Origin: Planctomycetaceae bacterium
GTDB lineage: Bacteria; Planctomycetota; Phycisphaerae; Phycisphaerales; SM1A02
Direction: 5' to 3'
NCBI GenBank assembly: GCA_947474205.1
Contig: CANJIC010000009.1
Location: 1 to 18,921 of the forward strand
DNA length: 18,921 bases
In this document: positions 1 through 7,766 of the stretch, piece by piece
Layout: every line of letters starts with the position of its first letter
How positions within the stretch are numbered: position 1 is the first letter of the stretch
Translations under genes and position numbers: made by a program
The notes under the pieces: model-generated
The model's input: the letters and a program-made list of their open reading frames with translations, nothing else
Database searches by the model: none
What the model was told of the DNA's origin: nothing

Positions 1-1
1 G

Positions 2-943
2 CTGTTCCAATTGTATTACGGAATGTTCACGCGTTGGCAAACGCAACTTCCTTGGACTGTGGACGCCACCGGCCATGTGGACATGTGGTTCATGCCCATC
101 GCCGCCGACAAAATCATGATTAGTTCCTGGCCCTCCAACGTTGGATCAGCGCAGGCGCTCACTTGCGACGCGGCGGCTGTTGACATGCAAAGCAGGGGCT
201 ACACCGTGTATCGAGTACCCGCGCGTTTGATTAGCGGCGTGCATTACACCTATGTGAATTCTGTGATCTGCAATGATTTGGTTTTGATTCCAAGCTACAC
301 CAACACCACCGTGTCTCCCTACAACGCACCGGCGGTTGCCGCATGGCAGGCGGCGTTGCCAGGCAAGACCGTGGTGGCAATTGGATGTCAGAACATCATC
401 AGCGCGGCGGGCGCCATGCATTGCATTGTCATGCATTACCCCAAGCACACTGGCGGCAACAATCCTGTTGTCTATGTGCAAAGTCCAAACATCGCTCAGC
501 AACTCACTCCCGCAAGTGTGATAAGCGTGAATTGGATCAGCGATCACGTGCGCGACATCACGTCGGTGGATATTCAGTTGTCACTTGATGACGGCGCCAA
601 CTTTTCCACGGTGGCTGCCAGCGAGGCAAATGACGGCACGTACACATGGAGTGTTCCCGACGTGTATAGCACCAACGCGCGCATTCGAGTGTTGGCTCGC
701 GACAGTTCGGGCATGACCGGCTCTGATCAAAGCGATGTTTCTTTCACCATCAATGGTACGCAACAGCGCAACGGTGATTTCGATGGTGATGGCGTGGTGA
801 GCAACAACGATCTTGGAATCATGTTGTTGGAATGGGGTGTCTGCGAAATTCTTCTCGATTGCCCAGCTGACTTGAACAGAGATGGTGTCATTGACACGGG
901 CGATATGGGCTTCTTGCTCTTGTCGTATGGAGACGCCACTTAA
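2..943 (+). CDS. Secreted peptidylarginine-deiminase-like protein with Ig-like and dockerin domains (5' end missing)
   Basis: The reading frame is open to the left edge, so this is the C-terminal 313 residues of a longer protein. Numbering from the first full codon, the catalytic residues of the Porphyromonas-type peptidylarginine deiminase / agmatine deiminase superfamily can be picked out: H25-V-D27 in GHVDMW, N86 in YTYVNS, and C141 in GAMHCI. Their spacing (61 and 55 residues) nearly equals that of the P. gingivalis enzyme as I remember it (H236, D238, N297, C351). The predicted reaction is hydrolysis of a guanidino group, arginine to citrulline. Residues about 155-255 form a beta-rich Ig-like module (VDIQLSLDDG, TYTWSVP). 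Residues 258-313 hold two calcium-type EF-hand loops (DFDGDGVVSNND at 259-270 and DLNRDGVIDTGD at 290-301), a dockerin-like repeat typical of exported planctomycete proteins. The signal peptide would lie outside the window. Peptide or free-agmatine specificity cannot be decided; the dockerin favours an extracellular role. Confidence 0.82.
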   Translation: MFQLYYGMFTRWQTQLPWTVDATGHVDMWFMPIAADKIMISSWPSNVGSAQALTCDAAAVDMQSRGYTVYRVPARLISGVHYTYVNSVICNDLVLIPSYTNTTVSPYNAPAVAAWQAALPGKTVVAIGCQNIISAAGAMHCIVMHYPKHTGGNNPVVYVQSPNIAQQLTPASVISVNWISDHVRDITSVDIQLSLDDGANFSTVAASEANDGTYTWSVPDVYSTNARIRVLARDSSGMTGSDQSDVSFTINGTQQRNGDFDGDGVVSNNDLGIMLLEWGVCEILLDCPADLNRDGVIDTGDMGFLLLSYGDAT

Positions 944-997
944 TACATTCACCATTACTCGCCTGCGACAAGTCCAATCGCAAGTTATCTTTGCGGC

Positions 998-3235
998 ATG
1001 GCAATAGAACATCTCTCCGATGAGCAAGTTCGCACTTGGACGCGTGAGCAAAAAGATCGATGGTGGCTGGAGAATGTGTATCGAGGCAACATGGCGCAAC
1101 TCACGCTGCGCGCCGCGCTCACAGGATTTTTTCTAGGCGGCATTCTCAGCGCCACCAATCTTTATATTGGAGCCAAAACTGGCTGGACTTTAGGCGTTGG
1201 CGTGACCAGCGTCATTCTTAGTTTTGTAATGTTCCGCGCCATGTCGCGCTTGCAAGTTGCCAAGGACCTCACCATTTTGGAGAACAACGCGGTGCAAAGC
1301 ATCGCCACCGCGGCCGGCTACATGACTGGCCCGCTTATCTCCGCGCTGATGGCGTACATGTTCATCACCAACAAGCCCATGCAGTGGCACCAGATGTTGT
1401 TGTGGAATGTTTTGGCCAGCATTCTTGGTGTGCTGGTTGCGTTTCCAATGAAGCGCCGATTTATCAACGATGAGCAGCAACCATTTCCCGAAGGTCGCGC
1501 CGCCGCCGTTGTGCTTGACTCGCTGTATCCGCATGCGCCGCGCGGTGGAACGTTGCACATGCTCAACGACATGCCTATTGAGAAGCCCGCTTCGGAAAGC
1601 AGTGGCGGCGTTGACTCTGGATTATTCAAAGCCAAGGCGCTGGCATGGGCCGCGGGCATTGGCGCAACGTTGCAACTTCTGGTGGCGAGCGGCTACATGG
1701 CCATGCTTCAAATTCGCGTGCTTGGAACATCAAAAGCCAAAGAGTCGCTGTGGAAAATTCCAGAGCGCCTTGATGAGTGGTACTACAAACTTGCGCACGC
1801 GGGAAAAGTTCCGCTTCCAAAATCTCTAGGCGCAACCTTTGAGCAACTTGGCGTCACCGTTGCCTTTGACTTGTCCATGATTGGCGCAGGCGGACTCATG
1901 GGAATGCGCATCGCCAACAGTTTGTTGGTGGGCATGGCGGCAAACTTTCTTGTGTTGGCTCCGCTCATGATTCGCGCTGGCGAAATTGTTCCCAAGAATT
2001 GGTCCAAGATTGTGCAGGCCGATGGAACATACGACATGGCCGCGGCGATTTTTGGTCGTCCGCACTTGACCAATAGTTGGTGCTTGTGGTGGGGCGTGTC
2101 CATGATGGTCACCGCCAGCATGGTGAGCCTTTTTGCAAAACCAAAGATGATTATCTCCGCGTTCAGCGGCATCTTCAAGCGCAAGGCCGCCAACAGCGAT
2201 TGCGTAGCGCACATTGAATTGCCGCTGAAATACAGCTTTATTGGCATTCCTATTTTCAGCGCCGCCATTATTTGGTTGAACTGGATGTGGTTCGATGTGA
2301 ATCCGTGGCTCGGCGCGCTTTCCATTCCAATGATTCTTGTGTTGACGCTGATCGCGGCCAACGCGACCGCGCTTACCAGCACCACGCCCACCGGCAGCTT
2401 GAGCAAGATCACGCAGTTCACATTTGGTTCGTTGCAACCCACCAACCCCGCGACCAATTTAATGACCGCGGGCGTGACAACAGAAGTGGCAAGCAACGCC
2501 AGCAATTTATTAATGGACATCAAGCCCGGCTACATGCTTGGCGCCAAGCCGCGTCAACAAGCGTGGGGACATTGCATTGGAATTGTCGCGGGCGCGCTTG
2601 CAAGCACTCCGCTGTTTTATCTTTTGTTTCTGAACAAATGGAAACCAGGTGGCGAGGCCACTATTGAAAGCACCATCACTGAAACATGGGCGGTGCCTGG
2701 CGCGATTCAGTGGGCGGCCATTAGCAAAGTGATCGAGGGCATGGGTAAAAGCAGCACCATGGCCAGCGTTGTGCAAACTGGTCCAGACGGAATTGCAAAG
2801 TTGTGGGGCGTGCTGCCGGTGTCGGCGGCGTGGGCAATGCTTGCGGGCGTGTTGCTTGCGCTGGTGCTTGAAATTATTCGCATCGCGCGCAAGGGTCGCT
2901 TTCCGTTGTCGGCCGTTGGCATTGGTCTTGGCGTGGTGTTGCCGCCAGAAAGCACAGTCATGATGTGGATTGGCGCTGCCATATTCACCGGCATGGAGCG
3001 CAAATATTACTGGTGCATTGGCGAGTTCGGATATCGCTTGTGGGTTGATTCCAAAGAAGCGGTGTGCGCGGGCTTGATCGCGGGTTGGGCGCTGCTTGGA
3101 ATTGGCGATGGCATTATCGCGGCGGTGACGGATTTTCCAGAGACTGAGGCCGAAGTGGTGCAGATGGAAAAGAATGCGGCTGAGGCGGCATTGCAGTTGG
3201 TGGATCCCGGGGCGAATGCTGGCGGCAAGAAATAA
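998..3235 (+). CDS. OPT-family oligopeptide / metal-chelate transporter
   Basis: The 745-residue protein is a polytopic membrane protein of the OPT (oligopeptide transporter) superfamily, which imports small peptides or metal-siderophore or metal-peptide chelates using the proton gradient. Family hallmarks seen are the N-terminal membrane segment LTGFFLGGILSATNLYIGAK, the PFPEGRA motif near residues 162-168, a GxRI-type segment near 300, and the DIKPGYMLGAKPRQQ motif near residues 506-520. The C-terminal VLPPESTVMMWIGAAIF hairpin is also typical. The length fits bacterial OPT proteins. The ATG at 998 starts a plausible cytosolic N-terminus (about 35 polar residues before the first membrane segment), but I see no good Shine-Dalgarno sequence. 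The gene lies 54 bases after the deiminase-dockerin gene on the same strand, so co-transcription is possible. A joint role in using extracellular peptides is inference only. Peptide and metal-chelate OPT subtypes cannot be separated here. Confidence 0.92.
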   Translation: MAIEHLSDEQVRTWTREQKDRWWLENVYRGNMAQLTLRAALTGFFLGGILSATNLYIGAKTGWTLGVGVTSVILSFVMFRAMSRLQVAKDLTILENNAVQSIATAAGYMTGPLISALMAYMFITNKPMQWHQMLLWNVLASILGVLVAFPMKRRFINDEQQPFPEGRAAAVVLDSLYPHAPRGGTLHMLNDMPIEKPASESSGGVDSGLFKAKALAWAAGIGATLQLLVASGYMAMLQIRVLGTSKAKESLWKIPERLDEWYYKLAHAGKVPLPKSLGATFEQLGVTVAFDLSMIGAGGLMGMRIANSLLVGMAANFLVLAPLMIRAGEIVPKNWSKIVQADGTYDMAAAIFGRPHLTNSWCLWWGVSMMVTASMVSLFAKPKMIISAFSGIFKRKAANSDCVAHIELPLKYSFIGIPIFSAAIIWLNWMWFDVNPWLGALSIPMILVLTLIAANATALTSTTPTGSLSKITQFTFGSLQPTNPATNLMTAGVTTEVASNASNLLMDIKPGYMLGAKPRQQAWGHCIGIVAGALASTPLFYLLFLNKWKPGGEATIESTITETWAVPGAIQWAAISKVIEGMGKSSTMASVVQTGPDGIAKLWGVLPVSAAWAMLAGVLLALVLEIIRIARKGRFPLSAVGIGLGVVLPPESTVMMWIGAAIFTGMERKYYWCIGEFGYRLWVDSKEAVCAGLIAGWALLGIGDGIIAAVTDFPETEAEVVQMEKNAAEAALQLVDPGANAGGKK

Positions 3236-3261
3236 TTGCACAACAAGAAGTAGCTCACGCA

Positions 3262-3278
3262 ATTTTGATGGTCAAAAT
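3262..3278. terminator. Inverted repeat between convergent genes, possible terminator
   Basis: A perfect 7-bp inverted repeat, ATTTTGA - TGG - TCAAAAT, sits in the 46-base gap between the ends of the converging OPT and SMP-30 genes. It is AT-rich, so the hairpin would be weak. Its place and symmetry suit a bidirectional end of transcription. There is no clean U-tract beyond the stem, so this is only a candidate. Confidence 0.3.
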
Positions 3279-3281
3279 ATC

Positions 3282-4214
3282 TCACCCACGAAACGCAGTT
3301 TCGGCAATTCCTTGGGCGCCGGGATCGCACACAAACAAACTTCCCGCAAGCGGTTCTTTTTCTATGTCGGCAGGTAACAATGTTTCACGCGCGCTGCTGA
3401 TATAGAGCGTCTTGAAATCTGCGCCGCCAAACGCGCAGCTAGTGCTGCGGCTCACGGGAAGAATCACTTCGCGCTCGGCTTTCCCTTGCGGGTCGTAGCG
3501 CACAATTCGTCCGCCGCCAACATGCGCGCTCCAAATAAATCCATCGGTGTCAACGGTTAGGCCGTCTGGAAATTCCTTGCCCTTGGGATCAAGTTGTATG
3601 AATGGGCGACGATTTGAAATCTGGCCAGTGGCGTTGTCAAAGTCGTAGGCGAACACGGCCCAGCGAAAACTTTCCGTGTGGTACATGGTTTTATTGTCAG
3701 GGCTCCAACCTGTTCCATTGGAGCAAATTACTTCGCCGCGCTCGCGTTTCACGTGGCCCGCGCCCATGAAGCGGTACAAACTTCCGGTGGGGGACATCCA
3801 ATTCGCATCGCCCATGGTGCCCGCCCACAAACGGCCAGCGCGGTCGCACTTGGCGTCGTTGAAACGATTTCCAATTTGATCTGGTTCGGGATTTCCAGCG
3901 CGCGTGATAGCTCCAGTTTCAAAATTCATAAACGCAAATTCTTTTTTCAGCGTCAGCACCAGGTCGCCACCCGCGCGCAAATTCACCGCCGTCACAATGT
4001 CATCCAGCGTTCTAAAAATATTTTTGCCGGTGCCCGGATCAAATCGTTGCACGCGGTTGCGTCGAATGTCGACCCAATACAACTGGTTCATGGCCGGGCA
4101 CCAAATTGGCGACTCGCCAACAATGGAGTCATCGCGCCACGCTAATTCAGGCTTTATTTGCTTAATATTGTTGGCTTCGTCACATTCCGCCGCGCTGTTG
4201 AAATGGTCGCTCAT
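3282..4214 (-). CDS. SMP-30/gluconolactonase/LRE family lactonase
   Basis: This 310-residue protein is a six-bladed beta-propeller of the SMP-30/gluconolactonase family, which hydrolyses aldonolactones to aldonic acids using one divalent metal. The four metal or substrate positions can be read: E34 in GESPIW, N119-D120 in NRFND, N166 in CSNGTGWS, and D217 in FPDGLTVD. Their spacing matches regucalcin/SMP-30 (E18, N103, N154, D204). Blade motifs such as LYWVDI and GRLWAGTM are typical. No signal peptide is seen, so it is probably cytosolic. Its ATG overlaps the stop of the EamA gene in an ATGA (4211-4214), which points to translational coupling. It is the last gene of the leftward block and would act after the SDR and/or GMC dehydrogenases, opening the lactone they form. 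The exact sugar is unknown. Confidence 0.9.
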   Translation of the reverse strand: MSDHFNSAAECDEANNIKQIKPELAWRDDSIVGESPIWCPAMNQLYWVDIRRNRVQRFDPGTGKNIFRTLDDIVTAVNLRAGGDLVLTLKKEFAFMNFETGAITRAGNPEPDQIGNRFNDAKCDRAGRLWAGTMGDANWMSPTGSLYRFMGAGHVKRERGEVICSNGTGWSPDNKTMYHTESFRWAVFAYDFDNATGQISNRRPFIQLDPKGKEFPDGLTVDTDGFIWSAHVGGGRIVRYDPQGKAEREVILPVSRSTSCAFGGADFKTLYISSARETLLPADIEKEPLAGSLFVCDPGAQGIAETAFRG

Positions 4215-5185
4215 TCAGCTTCCTCCACTCTTTGCCCATGATGCGAGTGCGACAACACAAACGCATGCGATTGTTTTTTTGCCGTGAACAGAATGCTGGC
4301 GATTCCGCCAGCGCAGACCAGTGCGATTCCAAGCAGTGCCGTCATGTCGAGTGCCGTGTGCCACACCATCCATCCAATGATGCCGGAAAAAATTACCACG
4401 GAATAATTGAACGGAGCAATTTGCGCGGCGCTGGCATGCTTGTACGCAAGAATAATAAACAGCTGCCCCAACGCCATGAATACTCCCACGCCAAGCAAAT
4501 ACATCCACTGATTGCCTTGGGGAGTTTGCCATTGCATGAACGTAAATGGCAACGTAGCGATTGTTGAAATGAAAAAGTAATAAAATAGAATTGTGTTTGA
4601 TTTGTCCGTGCTTGAAAGTGCGTTTACGCTGACCAGTGCCACTGCCGAAAATGCTGCGGCACTGATAGCAATGAGCGCGGCCGGGTCTTTCAACAATTCA
4701 GCGCTTGGTTTCAGGATCATGATCACGCCCACAAATCCAACAAGCAGGCTGGCGATCACCGCGGGGCGTATGGATGTCCGCATCCACACCAGCGCGACAA
4801 TCGGAATGAACAATGGCGCGGCGTTGGCCAGCAGCACGGCGTCCACCAAAGCAATATTTTTAACCGCGATAAAGAACAACGCTTGTGATAAAAGTCCGGT
4901 GAGCGCGCGCACAACATGTAACCCAATCCGCGTGGTGCGCAATTCTTTTGTTCCGTGGCGAAGAATAAATGGCGCGAACAACAACAGGCTGATTCCATTT
5001 TGAAAGAACACCAGCGGTCCCGTGGGCAAGTTCGCCGCGGCTTTGCCAAACGTGCTCATAATGGCGATGCACAGAAATGCAATCACAATTAAAAAAATGC
5101 CCTTGTTTAAATCGTTTGGTTTTTCAGGCAAAATGAGCGGATTGATCACGGAAGAATTCACCTTGCAAATTCTATTCGAAACCAT
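4211..5185 (-). CDS. EamA/DMT-superfamily transporter
   Basis: The 324-residue protein has about ten hydrophobic segments in two repeated EamA halves (roughly residues 30-160 and 170-305), the normal size and layout of the drug/metabolite transporter superfamily. The first half begins GIFLIVIAFLCIAIMSTFGK and the second ALIAISAAAFSAVALV. Members are usually inner-membrane exporters or importers of metabolites, and sequence alone does not give the substrate. It lies 31 bases after the GMC gene and overlaps the lactonase start by four bases, so it is probably part of the same transcript. Its job may be export of the aldonic acid or another end product (inference). A second ATG four bases upstream is out of frame and stops after five codons, so 5185 is preferred. 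The ribosome-binding site is weak. Confidence 0.88.
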   Translation of the reverse strand: MVSNRICKVNSSVINPLILPEKPNDLNKGIFLIVIAFLCIAIMSTFGKAAANLPTGPLVFFQNGISLLLFAPFILRHGTKELRTTRIGLHVVRALTGLLSQALFFIAVKNIALVDAVLLANAAPLFIPIVALVWMRTSIRPAVIASLLVGFVGVIMILKPSAELLKDPAALIAISAAAFSAVALVSVNALSSTDKSNTILFYYFFISTIATLPFTFMQWQTPQGNQWMYLLGVGVFMALGQLFIILAYKHASAAQIAPFNYSVVIFSGIIGWMVWHTALDMTALLGIALVCAGGIASILFTAKKQSHAFVLSHSHHGQRVEEAE

Positions 5186-5216
5186 TCATGCGTCCATCTT
5201 GTCTTGATGCAATACT

Positions 5217-6761
5217 TTATTTGGTCTTCTCAAGCAGTATGTCGCCCACCCGCAACGCGTTGGCGATGATTGTGAGCGACGGATTCACCGCGCCGCTTGA
5301 ACAGAAGAAGGAGCCGTCGACCAAATATAAATTGTCCACGTCATGGGCCCGGCAATCTGTGTTCAGCACGCTGCTCTTTGCATCCGTTCCAAACTTACAT
5401 GTTCCATTCTGATGGCCAACGCCCTCCAGTGGAATGCGCTTTTTAAAATACGCCTCATGTGGAATCACATGCGATCCGTCGACGCGCTTGAGCACGTCGG
5501 TCCAGCGATCCATAAGGCGAGTGAACGCCTCTACATTGTTGGGCGTGTAGCTCAACTTAATTCCTTGGCCTTCAATCCACTGCACGCGATTTTCGGCAGC
5601 GGGTAAATCTTCGGCGGTCAGCCACCATGGAACGGCGCGCGCAGCCATTTCTTCCAACACAATTCCTGGCGTCATCCACGGCGCGTCGCCGCGCATCATT
5701 TCGGTGTGGAAGGATCCAATCAGTTGAATGCCGCCCATTGGATAATTAAATCCTGGCTCGCCAAAATAGAAATCATTCACCGCGAATGTTTTTTGATAGC
5801 GACTTGGATTGTGCTTTGTGGCGTGCACGGAAAGAATGGCGCCCGCTTGGTGGAACATAAAGTTGCGGCCAACTTGATCAGAACTATTGGCCAAACCATT
5901 TGGATGCGCGGCGCTTGTACTGCGCAAAAGAAGCGCCGCTGAATTAATGGCGCCGCACGAAACAATCACAATATCCCCGTGAAACTGCGTAGTTTCGCCA
6001 CCGGCAATCTTGGCCTCCACCGCGGTGATCTCACGACCATTGGGCCCAGTGATCAGTTTGGTGACATGCGCGTTGGTGATCAACGTGACATTGTCCTGAT
6101 GATGAATCGGGCGCACGCAATTCACATCGGCGTCGGCCTTGGCGTCCACCATGCATGGATACCCGTCGCATGTGTCGCAGCGAATGCACTTGCTGTCCTC
6201 CATGTTCTTCTCGTCAATGTTCAAACCAATCGGAACAGGAAATGGATGGTGCCCAAGCTTGGTCACGCCGTCGAACAATTCCTGAATGCGCGGCTCATTG
6301 CTGACCGCCGGAAATGGATATTCAGATTTGGAAGGCGGCTCGGTCGGATCCGTGCCACGCTTGCCGTGCACGTTGAAAAGAATCTCGGCCTGCGTGTAGT
6401 AAGGTTCGAAGTCCTTGTAACTGATTGGCCATGCTGGCGAAATGCCGCCGATGTGTTTGAGCACTTCAAAGTCGCGCTCGCGCAAACGAAATAGCGCCGC
6501 GCCATACACCTTGGTGTTGCCACCAACCCAATAGCCCGTTCCGGGATGCAGCGGCTTGCCATCTTTGTCCTGCCACACTTCGGTGGTGTGGTAGCGATTC
6601 TTCAAGAACACCTGCGTGGTGCTCCAATTTTCCTTTTCACGTGGAAGAAATGTTCCGCGCTCCAGAATAAGAATTTTTTTTCCAGCCTTGGCTAACTTTT
6701 TCGCAATGGTTCCGCCGCCCGCGCCGGTACCAATGATGATGAAGTCATAACGAGTTTGCAT
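5217..6761 (-). CDS. GMC-family FAD oxidoreductase with a cysteine cluster
   Basis: This 514-residue flavoprotein belongs to the glucose-methanol-choline oxidoreductase family, which oxidises alcohol groups of sugars or polyols with FAD. The Rossmann motif GTGAGG is at the N-terminus (after YDFIII). GHQNG with catalytic H450 and NPSLTI with N493 lie 43 residues apart, as in glucose oxidase and choline oxidase (His/His or His/Asn). In the middle is a cysteine group at C192, C195, C198 and C203 followed by AKADA, resembling the site of the Fe-S cluster in bacterial FAD-glucose dehydrogenase. The chosen ATG at 6761 has an ideal AAGGAG seven bases upstream; the longer frame to 6812 would place 17 unlikely residues before the FAD fold. 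No signal peptide or Tat motif is visible and no cytochrome or small-subunit gene adjoins it, so its electron acceptor is unknown. It probably works with the neighbouring SDR and lactonase. Confidence 0.9.
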   Translation of the reverse strand: MQTRYDFIIIGTGAGGGTIAKKLAKAGKKILILERGTFLPREKENWSTTQVFLKNRYHTTEVWQDKDGKPLHPGTGYWVGGNTKVYGAALFRLRERDFEVLKHIGGISPAWPISYKDFEPYYTQAEILFNVHGKRGTDPTEPPSKSEYPFPAVSNEPRIQELFDGVTKLGHHPFPVPIGLNIDEKNMEDSKCIRCDTCDGYPCMVDAKADADVNCVRPIHHQDNVTLITNAHVTKLITGPNGREITAVEAKIAGGETTQFHGDIVIVSCGAINSAALLLRSTSAAHPNGLANSSDQVGRNFMFHQAGAILSVHATKHNPSRYQKTFAVNDFYFGEPGFNYPMGGIQLIGSFHTEMMRGDAPWMTPGIVLEEMAARAVPWWLTAEDLPAAENRVQWIEGQGIKLSYTPNNVEAFTRLMDRWTDVLKRVDGSHVIPHEAYFKKRIPLEGVGHQNGTCKFGTDAKSSVLNTDCRAHDVDNLYLVDGSFFCSSGAVNPSLTIIANALRVGDILLEKTK

Positions 6762-6768
6762 AGTGTTT

Positions 6769-6774
6769 CTCCTT
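6769..6774 (-). promoter_or_regulatory. Shine-Dalgarno site of the GMC gene
   Basis: AAGGAG on the minus strand, seven bases before the ATG at 6761. It decides the start in favour of MQTRYDF over the longer open frame. Confidence 0.85.
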
Positions 6775-6846
6775 GGGAAAGTTGCGTCGCCACATCCATG
6801 TTGCGGCGACAAATTTGAATCATTTCAAGCCAAATTGAAGTAGTTT

Positions 6847-7614
6847 TTATTGCTCGTGATAATTGCGGATCAGTCCACCATCCACAAAGAATGTGGAGCC
6901 AGTCATGTACGCCGCGTCGTCGCTTGCCAGAAATGCTGCAAGGCCAGCCACATCATTCGGCGTGCCCAAGCGCCCCAGCGGAATCTTGGACTCGAGCAAC
7001 TTCATCAGTTCAGGATTGTTCAACAACGCTTTGTTGATTGGCGTTGCAATCGCACCCGGCGCAATATTGTTAATAGTGATTCCCAACGGCCCAAGCTCCA
7101 CGGCCAAGTTGCGGCACAACATTTTCAGCCCGCCCTTGCTGGCGCAATACGTTGAGAAGTGGGGGAACGCCATTTCCTCGTGCACCGAACTCATGTTGAT
7201 AATGCGCCCTGTTCTCTTGGTGGCGATCAAGTGATTCACAAAATCCTGCGTGATGAAAAAAGTTCCGCGCAAATTAATTTGCATCACAAAGTCGTACTCC
7301 GCCTCCGTCACATTCCAAAAATCGGCGCGCTTCTCAACGCCGGCATTGTTCACCAGAATGTCAATCTTGCCCAACTTGGCAACGCCATCGGCAATCACGC
7401 GGCGGTCATCCGTGGTGTTGGCCAAGTCGCCAGCGATCATGTGCACCTTGCGGCCAAGTTTGGTAATTGCGTCGGCGGTTTGCTGCGCACTTTCTCCAAT
7501 GGCGCGGTCGTCCACAATCACATCTGCGCCTTCTTGCGCCAATCGAATGGCAACGGCTTGACCAATGCCTTGAGCGCTCCCGGTGACCAACGCGACCTTG
7601 CCTAATAATTTCAT
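6847..7614 (-). CDS. SDR-family NAD(P)-dependent dehydrogenase (glucose 1-dehydrogenase-like)
   Basis: The 255-residue protein is a classical short-chain dehydrogenase/reductase. It shows the cofactor motif TGSAQGIG (residues 11-18), NNAG (89-92), the catalytic serine pair near 142-143 and the YCASK motif with Y156 and K160. PGAIATPIN and a C-terminal FFVDGG are also typical. Length and motif order match glucose 1-dehydrogenase and 3-oxoacyl-ACP reductase-like SDRs. The neighbouring lactonase favours a sugar dehydrogenase that makes a lactone, but substrate assignment within this family is unreliable. The ATG at 7614 (MKLLGKVALVTG) is preferred over 7656 because it has an AAGGA six bases upstream and puts the nucleotide motif at the usual distance from the N-terminus. 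It lies 85 bases before the GMC start. Confidence 0.9.
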   Translation of the reverse strand: MKLLGKVALVTGSAQGIGQAVAIRLAQEGADVIVDDRAIGESAQQTADAITKLGRKVHMIAGDLANTTDDRRVIADGVAKLGKIDILVNNAGVEKRADFWNVTEAEYDFVMQINLRGTFFITQDFVNHLIATKRTGRIINMSSVHEEMAFPHFSTYCASKGGLKMLCRNLAVELGPLGITINNIAPGAIATPINKALLNNPELMKLLESKIPLGRLGTPNDVAGLAAFLASDDAAYMTGSTFFVDGGLIRNYHEQ

Positions 7615-7620
7615 GCGTGT

Positions 7621-7625
7621 TCCTT
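7621..7625 (-). promoter_or_regulatory. Shine-Dalgarno site of the SDR gene
   Basis: AAGGA on the minus strand, six bases before the ATG at 7614, supporting the MKLLGK start. Confidence 0.75.
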
Positions 7626-7766
7626 GTGTGAGTTGTGGGGTGTTGACAGAAGGCAAAGCCTAGCCATGATGCAAAATATGTGTATTCGCTTTTTGCGAGG
7701 TGCGATTTACTCAATATTTACAATGATGCGGCGGCGTGTGGAAATGGAATGAATAGAAAATTCAAT

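Noticed and set aside
1783..2523. Long antisense open frame within the OPT gene
   Set aside because: It mirrors the codon pattern of the OPT gene, has no start signal and no motif.
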